From CAZLMF01 sp964560565 (GTDB lineage: Bacteria > Bacillota > Clostridia > Oscillospirales > Ruminococcaceae): DNA of 7,070 bases. How positions within the stretch are numbered: the first letter of the stretch is position 1; each line of letters begins with the position of its first letter. The notes beneath the pieces are model-generated. The model made no database searches and was not told where the DNA came from. It worked only from the letters and a program-made list of their open reading frames with translations. Of the stretch, positions 1-6,217 are shown piece by piece. Location: NCBI GenBank assembly GCA_964560565.1, contig CAZLMF010000081.1:1-7070 (forward strand), read 5' to 3'. The translations under genes and the position numbers were made by a program.

Positions 1-418
1 TAATATAAGAAACTGAAACCCCCAGTATATCGTATAAAGGTTGCATCCATATGCAGTCACGCTTTGCAAGGTAATCGTTGAAGGTGAGGATATGAACCTT
101 CCCAACAAAGGAATTAATGTATGCAGTCGCAACGGCAGATAGAGTTTTCCCCTCGCCAGTTTGCATTTGAATTAGGTTGCCGAAATGCATTTGCATTGCC
201 GCTAAAAGCTGCTCATCAAAAGGAACAAGCCCAAGGCAACGCTTTGCTGCCTCCTTATAAAGAGCAAAGCAAGATACAATAAGCTCGTTTATGGGGGTAT
301 GCTTTGACTTGTCTCGAAGCTCCTTGGAGTATATAGTAATTCCCTCATCGGTTAAGTCCGCAAAGTCTTGCCTATTTATCTCATTTATATATTGCTCCAT
401 GTTGATGCGATGTTTCAT
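1..418 (-). CDS. SecA-family preprotein translocase ATPase, N-terminal part (runs off the window)
   Basis: Read on the minus strand, an open frame of 139 codons starts with ATG at 418-416 and continues past position 1 without a stop. An AGAGGG Shine-Dalgarno lies 5-6 nt upstream of the start. The protein carries the SecA DEAD-motor signature: an EAAKR-CLG-FDEQLL stretch (residues 56-72), Walker A QTGEGKT (86-92, lysine 91) and a TFNDYLAKRD block (112-121). SecA is the cytosolic ATPase that drives proteins through SecYEG. Walker A falls about 15 residues earlier than in housekeeping SecA of E. coli or B. subtilis, and the first 55 residues match poorly. MQTGEGKT replaces the usual MKTGEGKT. 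This makes an accessory SecA2-type or SecA-like protein at least as likely as the housekeeping copy. The family is secure; the subtype cannot be settled because the preprotein-binding and C-terminal regions lie outside the window. Confidence 0.88.
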   Translation of the reverse strand, partial: MKHRINMEQYINEINRQDFADLTDEGITIYSKELRDKSKHTPINELIVSCFALYKEAAKRCLGLVPFDEQLLAAMQMHFGNLIQMQTGEGKTLSAVATAYINSFVGKVHILTFNDYLAKRDCIWMQPLYDILGVSVSYI

Positions 419-489
419 TGTGCCCTCTTTCCCTGTAAAGCATATTATATTTATAAGGCTGCTAGTACGATTTTCAGCACTTTTATACT

Positions 490-518
490 ATTATATCACC
501 TGATAAAACAAATCACAA
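490..518 (-). promoter_or_regulatory. Sigma-A-type promoter of the SecA-family gene
   Basis: On the minus strand, TTGTGA (518-513) and a perfect TATAAT (495-490) are separated by exactly 17 nt. This would start transcription near 483 and give a leader of about 65 nt before the ATG at 418. The -10 hexamer and spacing match the vegetative consensus; the -35 is weaker. Confidence 0.6.
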
Positions 519-542
519 CTAAAGCTTTCAGTTCATACTATG
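515..542 (+). promoter_or_regulatory. Possible sporulation (sigma-K-like) promoter of dpaAB
   Basis: On the plus strand, AC at 515-516 is followed after 17 nt by CATA at 534-537 and a T at 541. This resembles the sigma-K pattern AC-N17-CATAnnnTA, although the last base is G rather than A. Known biology supports it: spoVF in B. subtilis is mother-cell expressed under sigma-K. No convincing sigma-A promoter for dpaA was seen in the 419-597 interval. The motif is short and degenerate, so chance is a real possibility. Its AC element lies inside the -35 box of the divergent SecA promoter. Confidence 0.3.
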
Positions 543-597
543 ATATATAAGACGTCACGTGCTGACATGCTAAAAACCCGGAAAGGAACAGGTTTAT

Positions 598-1479
598 ATG
601 AACAAAAAATCATTTTTAATTGCAGGAGGAGACTTAAGGCAGGTTTATCTGGCTCAAAGCCTTTCAAATGAGTATAAAGTCTACGCATTGGGATTCACCG
701 AAAACGTACTTCCGGCAGGGCAAATTGAGCTGGTGGATAGCATTACCCAACTTAATGAGCGAGTGGATTACATAGTCCTTCCATTACCTGCAAGCTCTGA
801 CGGCTCAACCATCGCCGCACCATATGGTTGCGGTCCAATTTCAATCGCTACACTTTTACCCATGTTAAAGCAAAGCGGAAAAGTATTCGGTGGAATGATT
901 GATTCGACCTTAATCAAGCTTTTTGATGAAAACTCCATTTCCTATGTTGATTACTACCTTAGAGAGGAGCTTATTGTCGCAAATGCTGTACCCACAGCAG
1001 AGGGCACAATGCAAATTTCAATGGAGGAGCTGCCCCGCACCATTTTGGGGTTAAATGTGCTTATAACAGGCTACGGAAGGCTTGCAAAAGTCCTGCTTAA
1101 GTACTTTAGCGCCCTTGGCGCAAAGGTCACTATAACAGCTCGTAAATGCGCCGACCTCACATGGGCAAAAATCATGGGTGGGAATGCAATCGAGCTTTCT
1201 AAACTTGATGACCATCTTAGAGAATACGACCTTATTATTAACACAGTCCCTGCAATGCTCTTTGATAAGCATCTATTGTCCCTGTTAAAGCGTGATGCTC
1301 TTGTTATCGACCTTGCATCAAAGCCCGGGGGCGTGGACTTTGAAATCGCAAAGGCAACGGGCATTAAGACTATATGGGCGCTTTCTCTACCCGGTAAGGT
1401 TGCCCCTGTCACCTCGGGAGAAATAATCGCTAACACCATTCTTAACATTATTACAGAGGAGGGTGGGGGAGATGTATGA
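598..1479 (+). CDS. dpaA: Dipicolinate synthase subunit A
   Basis: This 293-residue protein matches the length of the SpoVFA/DpaA family (about 297 in B. subtilis). DpaA is the dehydrogenase-like subunit. With DpaB it converts 4-hydroxy-tetrahydrodipicolinate to dipicolinic acid in the mother cell during sporulation; the product accumulates with calcium in the spore core and gives heat resistance. The N-terminus begins with a GGD-R stretch (residues 10-14). A second nucleotide-binding Rossmann fold begins at LITGYGRLAK (155-164), followed by TITARK (178-183). Family-typical DLASKPGGVDFE (238-249) and LPGKVAPVTSGEII (264-277) lie near the C-terminus. The ATG at 598 is preceded by GGAAAGGA with a spacing of about 10 nt. 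The stop overlaps the start of dpaB by 8 nt, implying translational coupling. Confidence 0.95.
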   Translation: MNKKSFLIAGGDLRQVYLAQSLSNEYKVYALGFTENVLPAGQIELVDSITQLNERVDYIVLPLPASSDGSTIAAPYGCGPISIATLLPMLKQSGKVFGGMIDSTLIKLFDENSISYVDYYLREELIVANAVPTAEGTMQISMEELPRTILGLNVLITGYGRLAKVLLKYFSALGAKVTITARKCADLTWAKIMGGNAIELSKLDDHLREYDLIINTVPAMLFDKHLLSLLKRDALVIDLASKPGGVDFEIAKATGIKTIWALSLPGKVAPVTSGEIIANTILNIITEEGGGDV

Positions 1480-2059
1480 TAAGCTTTTGGGACTTCGTGT
1501 AGGTTTTGCTGTATGCGGGTCATTTTGCACTTTTGATAAGGCTTTTGAGCAAGCAAGGATTCTAGTCGAGCTTGGTTGTATAGTGACACCGATAATGTCC
1601 TTTAACGCAAGAAACCTCACCACAAGGTTTGGCTCAGCGCAAGAAAACTGCGATAAGCTCGAAAGAATCTGCGGCAATCGTGTATTAGCAGAGCTACCGG
1701 AAGTCGAACCTATCGGCCCTAAAAATATGCTCGATATTGTTGTGGTTGCCCCTTGCACAGGCAACACCCTTGCAAAGCTTGCAATGGGCATAACAGACAC
1801 ACCCGTCACCATGGCGGTGAAGTCCCACTTGCGAAACCTCAAACCTATAATAATTGCAATCTCCACCAACGATGCCGCTTCAGGCTCCGCAAAAAATATA
1901 GGACTTCTTGAAAACTACAAAAACTACTACTTTGTGCCCTTCTATCAAGATGACAGCAACACAAAGCCAAACTCCATGATGGCACATTTCGAACTTATAC
2001 CCGCCACAATAGAAGCCTGCCTAGAGGGCAGACAGCTGCAACCTATTTACAGAGTATAA
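1472..2059 (+). CDS. dpaB: Dipicolinate synthase subunit B (flavoprotein-like)
   Basis: From ATG 1472 the protein has 195 residues, close to SpoVFB of B. subtilis (about 200). It belongs to the flavoprotein fold family that includes phosphopantothenoylcysteine decarboxylases: VGFAVCGSFCTF (residues 10-21) is the phosphate-binding start, VVAPCTGNTLAKLA (91-104) the central loop, and ISTNDAASGSAKN (130-142) follows. A C-terminal VPFYQDDSNTKPNSMMA segment (155-171) is characteristic of DpaB. It forms dipicolinate synthase with DpaA. An in-frame GTG at 1463 is a poorer start because it lies within the AGAGGAGGG Shine-Dalgarno (1455-1463); ATG 1472 sits 8 nt after that site. The gene ends just before a hairpin, so dpaAB appears to be a two-gene unit, unlike B. 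subtilis, where asd, dapG and dapA follow. Confidence 0.95.
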   Translation: MYDKLLGLRVGFAVCGSFCTFDKAFEQARILVELGCIVTPIMSFNARNLTTRFGSAQENCDKLERICGNRVLAELPEVEPIGPKNMLDIVVVAPCTGNTLAKLAMGITDTPVTMAVKSHLRNLKPIIIAISTNDAASGSAKNIGLLENYKNYYFVPFYQDDSNTKPNSMMAHFELIPATIEACLEGRQLQPIYRV

Positions 2060-2063
2060 TTAT

Positions 2064-2100
2064 TACCGCACACTAATTTTTATAGTGTGCGGTACCTTTA
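2064..2100 (+). terminator. Hairpin terminator after dpaB
   Basis: A perfect 12-bp inverted repeat (2064-2075 with 2083-2094, core ACCGCACACTA) encloses a 7-nt loop, ATTTTTA. It starts 4 nt after the dpaB stop. Only a short, weak T run follows (CCTTTA), so termination may be partial or factor-assisted. Confidence 0.7.
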
Positions 2101-2209
2101 TGTAAATTATTTGCGTATAAAAGGAATAAAAAAATCCAGGACAGGCAATATTATATATGGCATGTTTAATATTTTACAAAATCTTAATTATTTTTATTTT
2201 TTATTGTAC

Positions 2210-2215
2210 TATAAT
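2210..2215 (+). promoter_or_regulatory. Probable -10 element upstream of the ROK gene
   Basis: A perfect TATAAT lies in an AT-rich stretch 60 nt before the ROK start codon. No good -35 hexamer stands 16-18 nt upstream (the best position reads ATTATT). A small inverted repeat, GTTA-AC-TAAC (2250-2259), lies between this element and the Shine-Dalgarno and could be an operator, but it is only 4 bp per arm. The rest of the 2101-2275 interval shows no ORF or RNA structure that I can support. Confidence 0.35.
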
Positions 2216-2275
2216 ATTACCAATGACAAAAATTTTCTAGACATATAAGGTTAACTAACGGAAGGAAGTATTTAA

Positions 2276-3282
2276 ATGGATCAACAAGGGATTAGTAAGC
2301 TCGACTTAAAGCGTCAAAATAGAATGCAGATCCTTAAGCTGCTCAAGCAGCAGGGGCCTACATCACGAATTGACATTGCAGCTATTTTAAAGCTTACAAG
2401 GGCAGCTGTGACAATTATCGCTAATGAGATGATTGAACAGGGTATTATTCAAGAGGTTGGTGAGCAGAAAACCATTGGCAAAAAGCCCTCAAGAGGCAGG
2501 AAAAAGATACTTATAGACATAAATCACAACTACAAGTTTGCACTTGGAGCTTTGATTGATGATGAACAGGTAAGCATTGGACTGTCAACACTCGATGGCT
2601 CGGTGCTTGACAAGCGTAATCTTTCTATTGACGAAAATGCAGATTACGATACCATCTTTGGCTTTATTGTAAATAGCATTAAAGAAATCATGAGCTACAA
2701 CTGCCTTGATACATCGAACATTTTAGGGCTTGGCGTTGCAATATTGCCTGAAACTTGCCATAAGCTCAATATGGAGATTGGCAGCGATGGTATGATGGAC
2801 TTCACCTCTCTTGAAAAGAGCTTGTCTGAGCATTTTAAGTTCTCCATCGTTTTCACAGATGCTATCACTGCACTAGGCATGGCGAATATTGACTTTGCCA
2901 GCGAAAAATCAAAACTGCCTCAGGATATAGCCTTGGTAAACTACGGAAAGAGCCTAAACTGCGTTCTTTTCTCAGGTAATGAACCTACTCACCCAGGCGG
3001 AGGCTTAACAAACCAGATTGAGAGCATAAGATACGACAACAAGACCTTAAAAGAAAGCATGGCACCTTATGCGGCATTTTGCAAGGCAAAGGAAGCGTTT
3101 TCAAAGGCACGCACACCTGAACTTTACACAATTTGCGAAGGGGATGCAAGCAAGCTCAGCCATTTTACTGTTGAGCAGGCATATAGAGCTGGAGATGAAA
3201 CAATAGTTGAAATCATTGATGAAGCTTGTGATAATTTCCTTGTGCTGCTCAATAATATTCTAATGATTGCACGTCCTGATAG
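2276..3282 (+). CDS. ROK-family transcriptional regulator with degenerate effector domain, C-terminus lost in the gap
   Basis: The 335 residues before the assembly gap follow the NagC/XylR layout. A winged helix-turn-helix spans about residues 13-62 (NRMQILKLLKQQGPTSRIDIA onward), a basic linker with GRKKILIDIN spans 74-83, and a ROK (sugar-kinase-like) domain begins near 86. GLGVAI (151-156), FTDAITALGMANIDF (193-207) and the helix before IARPD (331-335) correspond to ROK core elements. Hallmark residues are missing: no DxGxT-like nucleotide loop (GALIDDEQ instead), NQIESI (246-251) where GEIGH is expected, and no CxCGxxGC zinc motif. It is therefore probably a DNA-binding regulator that no longer binds a sugar in the usual way. 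The GGAAGGAAG Shine-Dalgarno supports ATG 2276. Relatives of about 390-410 residues imply 55-75 are missing. Regulon and ligand are unknown. Confidence 0.82.
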
Positions 3283-3382
3283 NNNNNNNNNNNNNNNNNN
3301 NNNNNNNNNNNNNNNNNNNNNNNNNNNNNNNNNNNNNNNNNNNNNNNNNNNNNNNNNNNNNNNNNNNNNNNNNNNNNNNNNN
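3283..3382. other. Assembly gap (100 N)
   Basis: Exactly 100 undetermined bases interrupt the convergent 3' ends of the ROK gene and lysC. Family lengths suggest about 55-75 ROK residues and about 20 aspartokinase residues are absent, plus two stops and any terminator. That needs well over 200 bases, so 100 is probably a scaffolding placeholder. Confidence 0.95.
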
Positions 3383-4641
3383 TCATGGTCTTCTACCCCA
3401 ACAATGATATTAAGCTCAGATGAGCCTTGGTCAATCATGCGAATGTTAATATTAGAGTGAGCAAGAGCTGCGCATATACGAGCGGCTGTCCCCCTCATAG
3501 AGCGCATACCACGCCCTACTATTGCAAGTAGTGCCAAACCATGCTCTATTTCAACGGAATCCGCATGGGAAGCCTCTTGAAGCTCACAAATAATTTGCTC
3601 CTCCTTGCCCTTTACGCATGCAGTATTGACTATAACGCACATTGTATCAATACCCGAGGGCAAATGCTCAAAGGATATATCGTTATATTCAAGGGTTTCA
3701 AGAACCTTTCTGCCAAAGCCAAGCTCGCTATTCATCATATCCTTTTCAAGGTTGATGACGGAGAAGCCCTTTTTACCTGCAATGCCTGTGATAGTACACT
3801 GGGCAGGGGCATCGGGCATTATCATTGTGCCATTGTCCTGTGGGGAATTGGTGTTCTTAATGTTGATTGGTATTCCTGCACTGCGAACGGGGAATATAGC
3901 ATCCTCATGCAAAACAGTAGCACCCATGTAGCTAAGCTCTCTTAGCTCCTTGTAGGTGATGGTTTCGATAACATCAGGGTTTTCAACTATTCTGGGGTCA
4001 GCCATTAAAAAGCCTGATACGTCAGTCCAGTTCTCGTATATATCAGCATTGACCGCCCTTGCGACGATTGAACCTGTGACGTCGCTTCCACCCCTTGAGA
4101 AGGTCCTAATTGTATCGTTTGGCATTGAGCCATAGAAGCCCGGTATTACTGCGTGCTCGCAGGCACTTAGGCGCTCCTCTATTGCTTTATCTGTGCGCTT
4201 TGCATTAAAAGTGCCGTCCTCGTTAAAGAAAATAATCTCCGCCGCATCGATAAACCCATAACCTAGATAAGCAGCAAGGATTTTGCCGTTTAGGTACTCG
4301 CCCCTGCTTGCCGCATAGTCACGCCCCGCATGCCCTAGGAAGCTCAGCTTGATTTTCTCAAACTCACTCACAAGCGAAAGCTTTAGCTCAAGCTTTGCAA
4401 TAATATCGTTAAAGCGAGTCATAATTGCCAAAAAAAGCTCATCAAAGTCACGTCCCTTGCTTGCAAGGTCGTAGCAATCATAGAGCATATCTGTGACCTT
4501 TTTGTCACCGGAGTTGCGCTTGCCCGGTGCGCTTGGCACCACATAGCGGCGTGATTCATCGCTGTGGATTATAGCTGCTACCTTTTTAAATTGTGCCGCA
4601 TCGGCAAGAGAGCTGCCGCCGAACTTAACTACCTTAACCAT
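3383..4641 (-). CDS. lysC: Aspartate kinase (monofunctional), C-terminal end lost in the gap
   Basis: This enzyme phosphorylates aspartate to 4-aspartyl phosphate, the first step toward lysine, diaminopimelate, threonine and methionine. The 419 visible residues include the nucleotide-binding start KFGGSS (6-11), SAPGKR (37-42), FSRGGSDVTG (181-190), WTDVSG (205-210) with ADPRIV (214-219), and GATVLHEDAI (240-249). Two ACT regulatory repeats follow: the first begins near GIAGKKGFSVINLEK (276-290) and contains EHLPSGID (325-332); the second runs from about 369 to the gap and contains IRMIDQGSSELNIIVG. Only about 20 residues should be missing. AGAAGGAG (4649-4656) supports the ATG at 4641-4639. 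The layout resembles single-function aspartokinases of the YclM/ThrD or LysC type; the feedback amino acid cannot be read from sequence. Its pathway supplies the precursor used by dpaAB nearby. Confidence 0.93.
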
Positions 4642-4760
4642 TATGTATCTCCTTCTCGGTTTCTATTTATTTTGTTACTATATATTATGCCTTGAAGCTT
4701 TCGTTGGGCATTTTTATCCTAATGGAGTTTAAAAATATTTAATAAAAGTAAGTATACATT

Positions 4761-4789
4761 ATTATACGATAAAATTCAATGCCTTTACA
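4761..4789 (-). promoter_or_regulatory. Probable lysC promoter
   Basis: On the minus strand, a perfect TATAAT (4766-4761) follows TGTAAA (4789-4784) after 17 nt. The predicted leader is about 110 nt. The -35 is a weak match. An inverted repeat, GTATA-6-TATAC (4752-4767), overlaps the -10 and could be an operator. One ATGCCTT repeat (4779-4785) overlaps the -35 and spacer. Confidence 0.45.
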
Positions 4790-4824
4790 CAAAAACAGCA
4801 TAAGGATTGGTCAATTCCCATGCG

Positions 4825-4853
4825 TTGAAAAAAGAAATCAAAAGTGATATACT
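4825..4853 (+). promoter_or_regulatory. Sigma-A-type promoter of the WYL regulator gene
   Basis: TTGAAA (4825-4830) and TATACT (4848-4853) are separated by exactly 17 nt, each one mismatch from the vegetative consensus. Transcription would start near 4860, leaving a leader of about 130 nt that contains two ATGCCTT repeats and the 15-bp palindrome. A second TATAAT at 4929-4934 lies inside that palindrome but lacks a clear -35. Confidence 0.6.
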
Positions 4854-4928
4854 TAAAATAGACTTGTATAAAAGCAATGCCTTTTATCATGACAATATGC
4901 TGTCCGTTATATGGGACTCCTTCAATGC

Positions 4929-4943
4929 TATAATGGCATTATA
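4929..4943. promoter_or_regulatory. Perfect palindrome, candidate operator of the WYL gene
   Basis: TATAATG-G-CATTATA is a perfect 7-1-7 inverted repeat, 45 nt before the WYL start codon and downstream of its predicted promoter. A homodimeric regulator could bind here as a roadblock or autorepressor. AT-rich palindromes arise by chance fairly often, so the role is unproven. Confidence 0.4.
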
Positions 4944-4988
4944 CAAGGGATATGCCTTTCAATATAACTATTAGGAGCTGATGACATC

Positions 4989-5981
4989 ATGGCAAAGTCT
5001 GCAAACCAAAAGCTAAAGCTTTTATACCTTTACAAAATCCTTCATGAAAAAACCGACGAGGATCATTCCCTAACAATTCGCGAGCTTATTGACGAGCTTG
5101 ACCTTTACGGCATAAAAGCCGAGCGAAAAACTCTATACAGCGACCTTGAAGCCTTAGAAAGCTTCGGTGTTGACTTAGTGTGCATAAAGTCAAAGCAGAA
5201 TAACTACCATATCGGCAGCAAAAGCTTTGAACTGCCTGAGCTAAAGCTTTTAGCTGATGCGGTGGCATCCTCAAAATTTATTACCGAGAAAAAGTCAACG
5301 GAGCTAATTAAGAAAATCGAGAGCCTTGCAAGTGAGTTTGAGGCAAAGCAAATTCAGCGGCAAGTGGTTGTGACAAATCGAGTAAAGACTATAAACGAAA
5401 AAATCTACTATAATGTTGACACCATTCACAAGGCTATAAATAGCGGCAGGCAGATAAATTTTAAGTATTTCGACATTGGCGTTGACAAGAAAAAACGCTA
5501 CCGCCCAGGGGAAAGAATTTGCTCACCCTATGCGCTGTCCTGGGAGGACGAGAACTACTACCTCATAGCTTATTACGAAAAGTACGATAACATTGCACAT
5601 TTCCGTGTTGACAGAATGGAAGGTATTGAGGTTTTAGAGGAAAGGGTTGTTCCGCCCCCTATAAGCTTTAATATAGCGGCTTATTCAAGGCAGATTTTTT
5701 CAATGTTCGGCGGCGAGGAAATGCTTGTGCGCTTGCAGTTTGATAATTCACTTGTAGGCGCTGTATTTGATAAGTTCGGAATAGACCTTACCATAATTAA
5801 GGCAGATGAAAGCAATTTTATAATAACCCATAAAATTGCGGTTAGCCCCTCTTTCTTTGGCTGGCTTTTTCAGTTTGGGAAGTTGGTCAAAATTCTATCA
5901 CCTGAATGTGTGCAAGAAAAATTCCTTACTCTTGTGCAGGAAAACACAGCTCAGTATGATGATGAAGCTGTACAAATATAA
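4989..5981 (+). CDS. WYL-domain transcriptional regulator
   Basis: This complete 330-residue protein has the usual three-part layout of WYL regulators. A DeoR-type winged helix-turn-helix occupies about residues 5-75 (LTIRELIDELDLYGI, then ERKTLYSDLEALESFG). The WYL domain runs from about 133 to 212, with SPYALSWEDENYYLIAYY (179-196) and HFRVDRM (204-210); the eponymous W-Y-L is Y-Y-L here. A C-terminal WCX domain spans about 233-320 (DKFGIDL, VSPSFFGWLFQFG, ILSPECV). WYL domains bind nucleic acids or nucleotides in characterised members and control DNA-damage, CRISPR and phage-defence loci among others; the ligand and targets here are unknown. TAGGAG about 10 nt upstream supports ATG 4989; an ATG at 4981 is out of frame. 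It is divergent from lysC and followed by a fragment of a paralogue. Confidence 0.92.
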   Translation: MAKSANQKLKLLYLYKILHEKTDEDHSLTIRELIDELDLYGIKAERKTLYSDLEALESFGVDLVCIKSKQNNYHIGSKSFELPELKLLADAVASSKFITEKKSTELIKKIESLASEFEAKQIQRQVVVTNRVKTINEKIYYNVDTIHKAINSGRQINFKYFDIGVDKKKRYRPGERICSPYALSWEDENYYLIAYYEKYDNIAHFRVDRMEGIEVLEERVVPPPISFNIAAYSRQIFSMFGGEEMLVRLQFDNSLVGAVFDKFGIDLTIIKADESNFIITHKIAVSPSFFGWLFQFGKLVKILSPECVQEKFLTLVQENTAQYDDEAVQI

Positions 5982-6206
5982 ATCAAATGCACAAACGACT
6001 TAAGGAAAGTTATAATTGACAGATTTGGCGAGGACGTTAAAACTAAAGGCTTGGGAAGCAACTGTTTTAAAGCGATAATAGATGTTTCAGTAAGCTCTGC
6101 ATTTTATAGTTGGGTTTTTGGTTTTACAGGTAAAATGTCAATTTTGGCACCTGAGAAAGTTAAAGATGAATACTATAATATGTTTAAATCTGCTCTACAA
6201 GAATAG
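5982..6206 (+). pseudogene. Remnant of a second WYL-family regulator (C-terminal WCX domain only)
   Basis: Directly after the WYL stop, and in the same frame, 74 sense codons run to a TAG at 6204-6206. The translation contains VIIDRFGEDV, VSVSSAFYSWVFGF and ILAPEKVKDEY. These align with the resident WCX domain elements VFDKFGIDL, IAVSPSFFGWLFQF and ILSPECVQEKF, so this is the last part of a WYL protein. There is no in-frame ATG before the two internal methionines and no Shine-Dalgarno. The N-terminal HTH and WYL domains are absent. It is similar to its neighbour but clearly diverged, so it is not a recent local copy. The simplest reading is a tandem paralogue mostly deleted down to its 3' end. 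A Shine-Dalgarno for the next gene overlaps its stop, as expected if that gene once followed an intact WYL gene. Confidence 0.75.
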
Positions 6207-6217
6207 GAGGTGTTATT

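Larger units (their letters stand above)
4687..4958 (+). repeat. Four dispersed direct repeats ATGCCTT
   Basis: The heptamer ATGCCTT occurs at 4687-4693, 4779-4785, 4877-4883 and 4952-4958, all on the plus strand. The second and third extend to CAATGCCTTT. Start-to-start spacings are 92, 98 and 75 bp. The copies flank or overlap the predicted promoters of both divergent genes, so they may be regulator half-sites; this role is inference. Confidence 0.5.
4642..4988. promoter_or_regulatory. Divergent lysC / WYL-regulator intergenic region (347 bp)
   Basis: There is no supported coding ORF here. The region contains a probable lysC promoter on the minus strand, a good promoter for the WYL gene on the plus strand, four ATGCCTT repeats and a perfect palindrome, each listed separately. 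I looked for a lysine (L-box) riboswitch upstream of lysC and did not recognise one: the leader from the predicted start is only about 110 nt and lacks a GAGGTGC-like signature and an intrinsic terminator. Confidence 0.6.

Noticed and set aside
291..550. Plus-strand frames of 60-70 codons before dpaA
   Set aside because: They overlap the SecA-family N-terminus or its promoter, lack Shine-Dalgarno sites and have no recognisable domain.
554..566. GTCA-5-TGAC inverted repeat in the dpaA leader
   Set aside because: Only 4 bp per arm with no second copy; easily due to chance.
1463..1471. GTG start for dpaB
   Set aside because: It lies inside the Shine-Dalgarno that serves ATG 1472, and the three extra residues do not match the family start.
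1071..1869. Two long minus-strand frames opposite dpaA and dpaB
   Set aside because: They overlap two genes with clear family motifs and show no recognisable domain; they are codon-bias shadows.
3383..3460. Plus-strand continuation of the ROK frame after the gap
   Set aside because: This stretch is antisense to the aspartokinase second ACT domain; frame continuity across a gap of unknown size has no meaning.
3541..3945. Plus-strand frames opposite lysC
   Set aside because: Aspartokinase motifs are continuous on the other strand throughout this stretch.
3124..4641. A 505-codon minus-strand frame reading through the N run
   Set aside because: Only 3383-4641 is aspartokinase. The part beyond the gap is the antisense of the ROK gene, joined artificially by undetermined codons.
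4642..4760. Lysine riboswitch upstream of lysC
   Set aside because: The leader is too short and lacks the conserved L-box core and a terminator hairpin; only a 5-bp ATGCC/GGCAT hairpin is visible.
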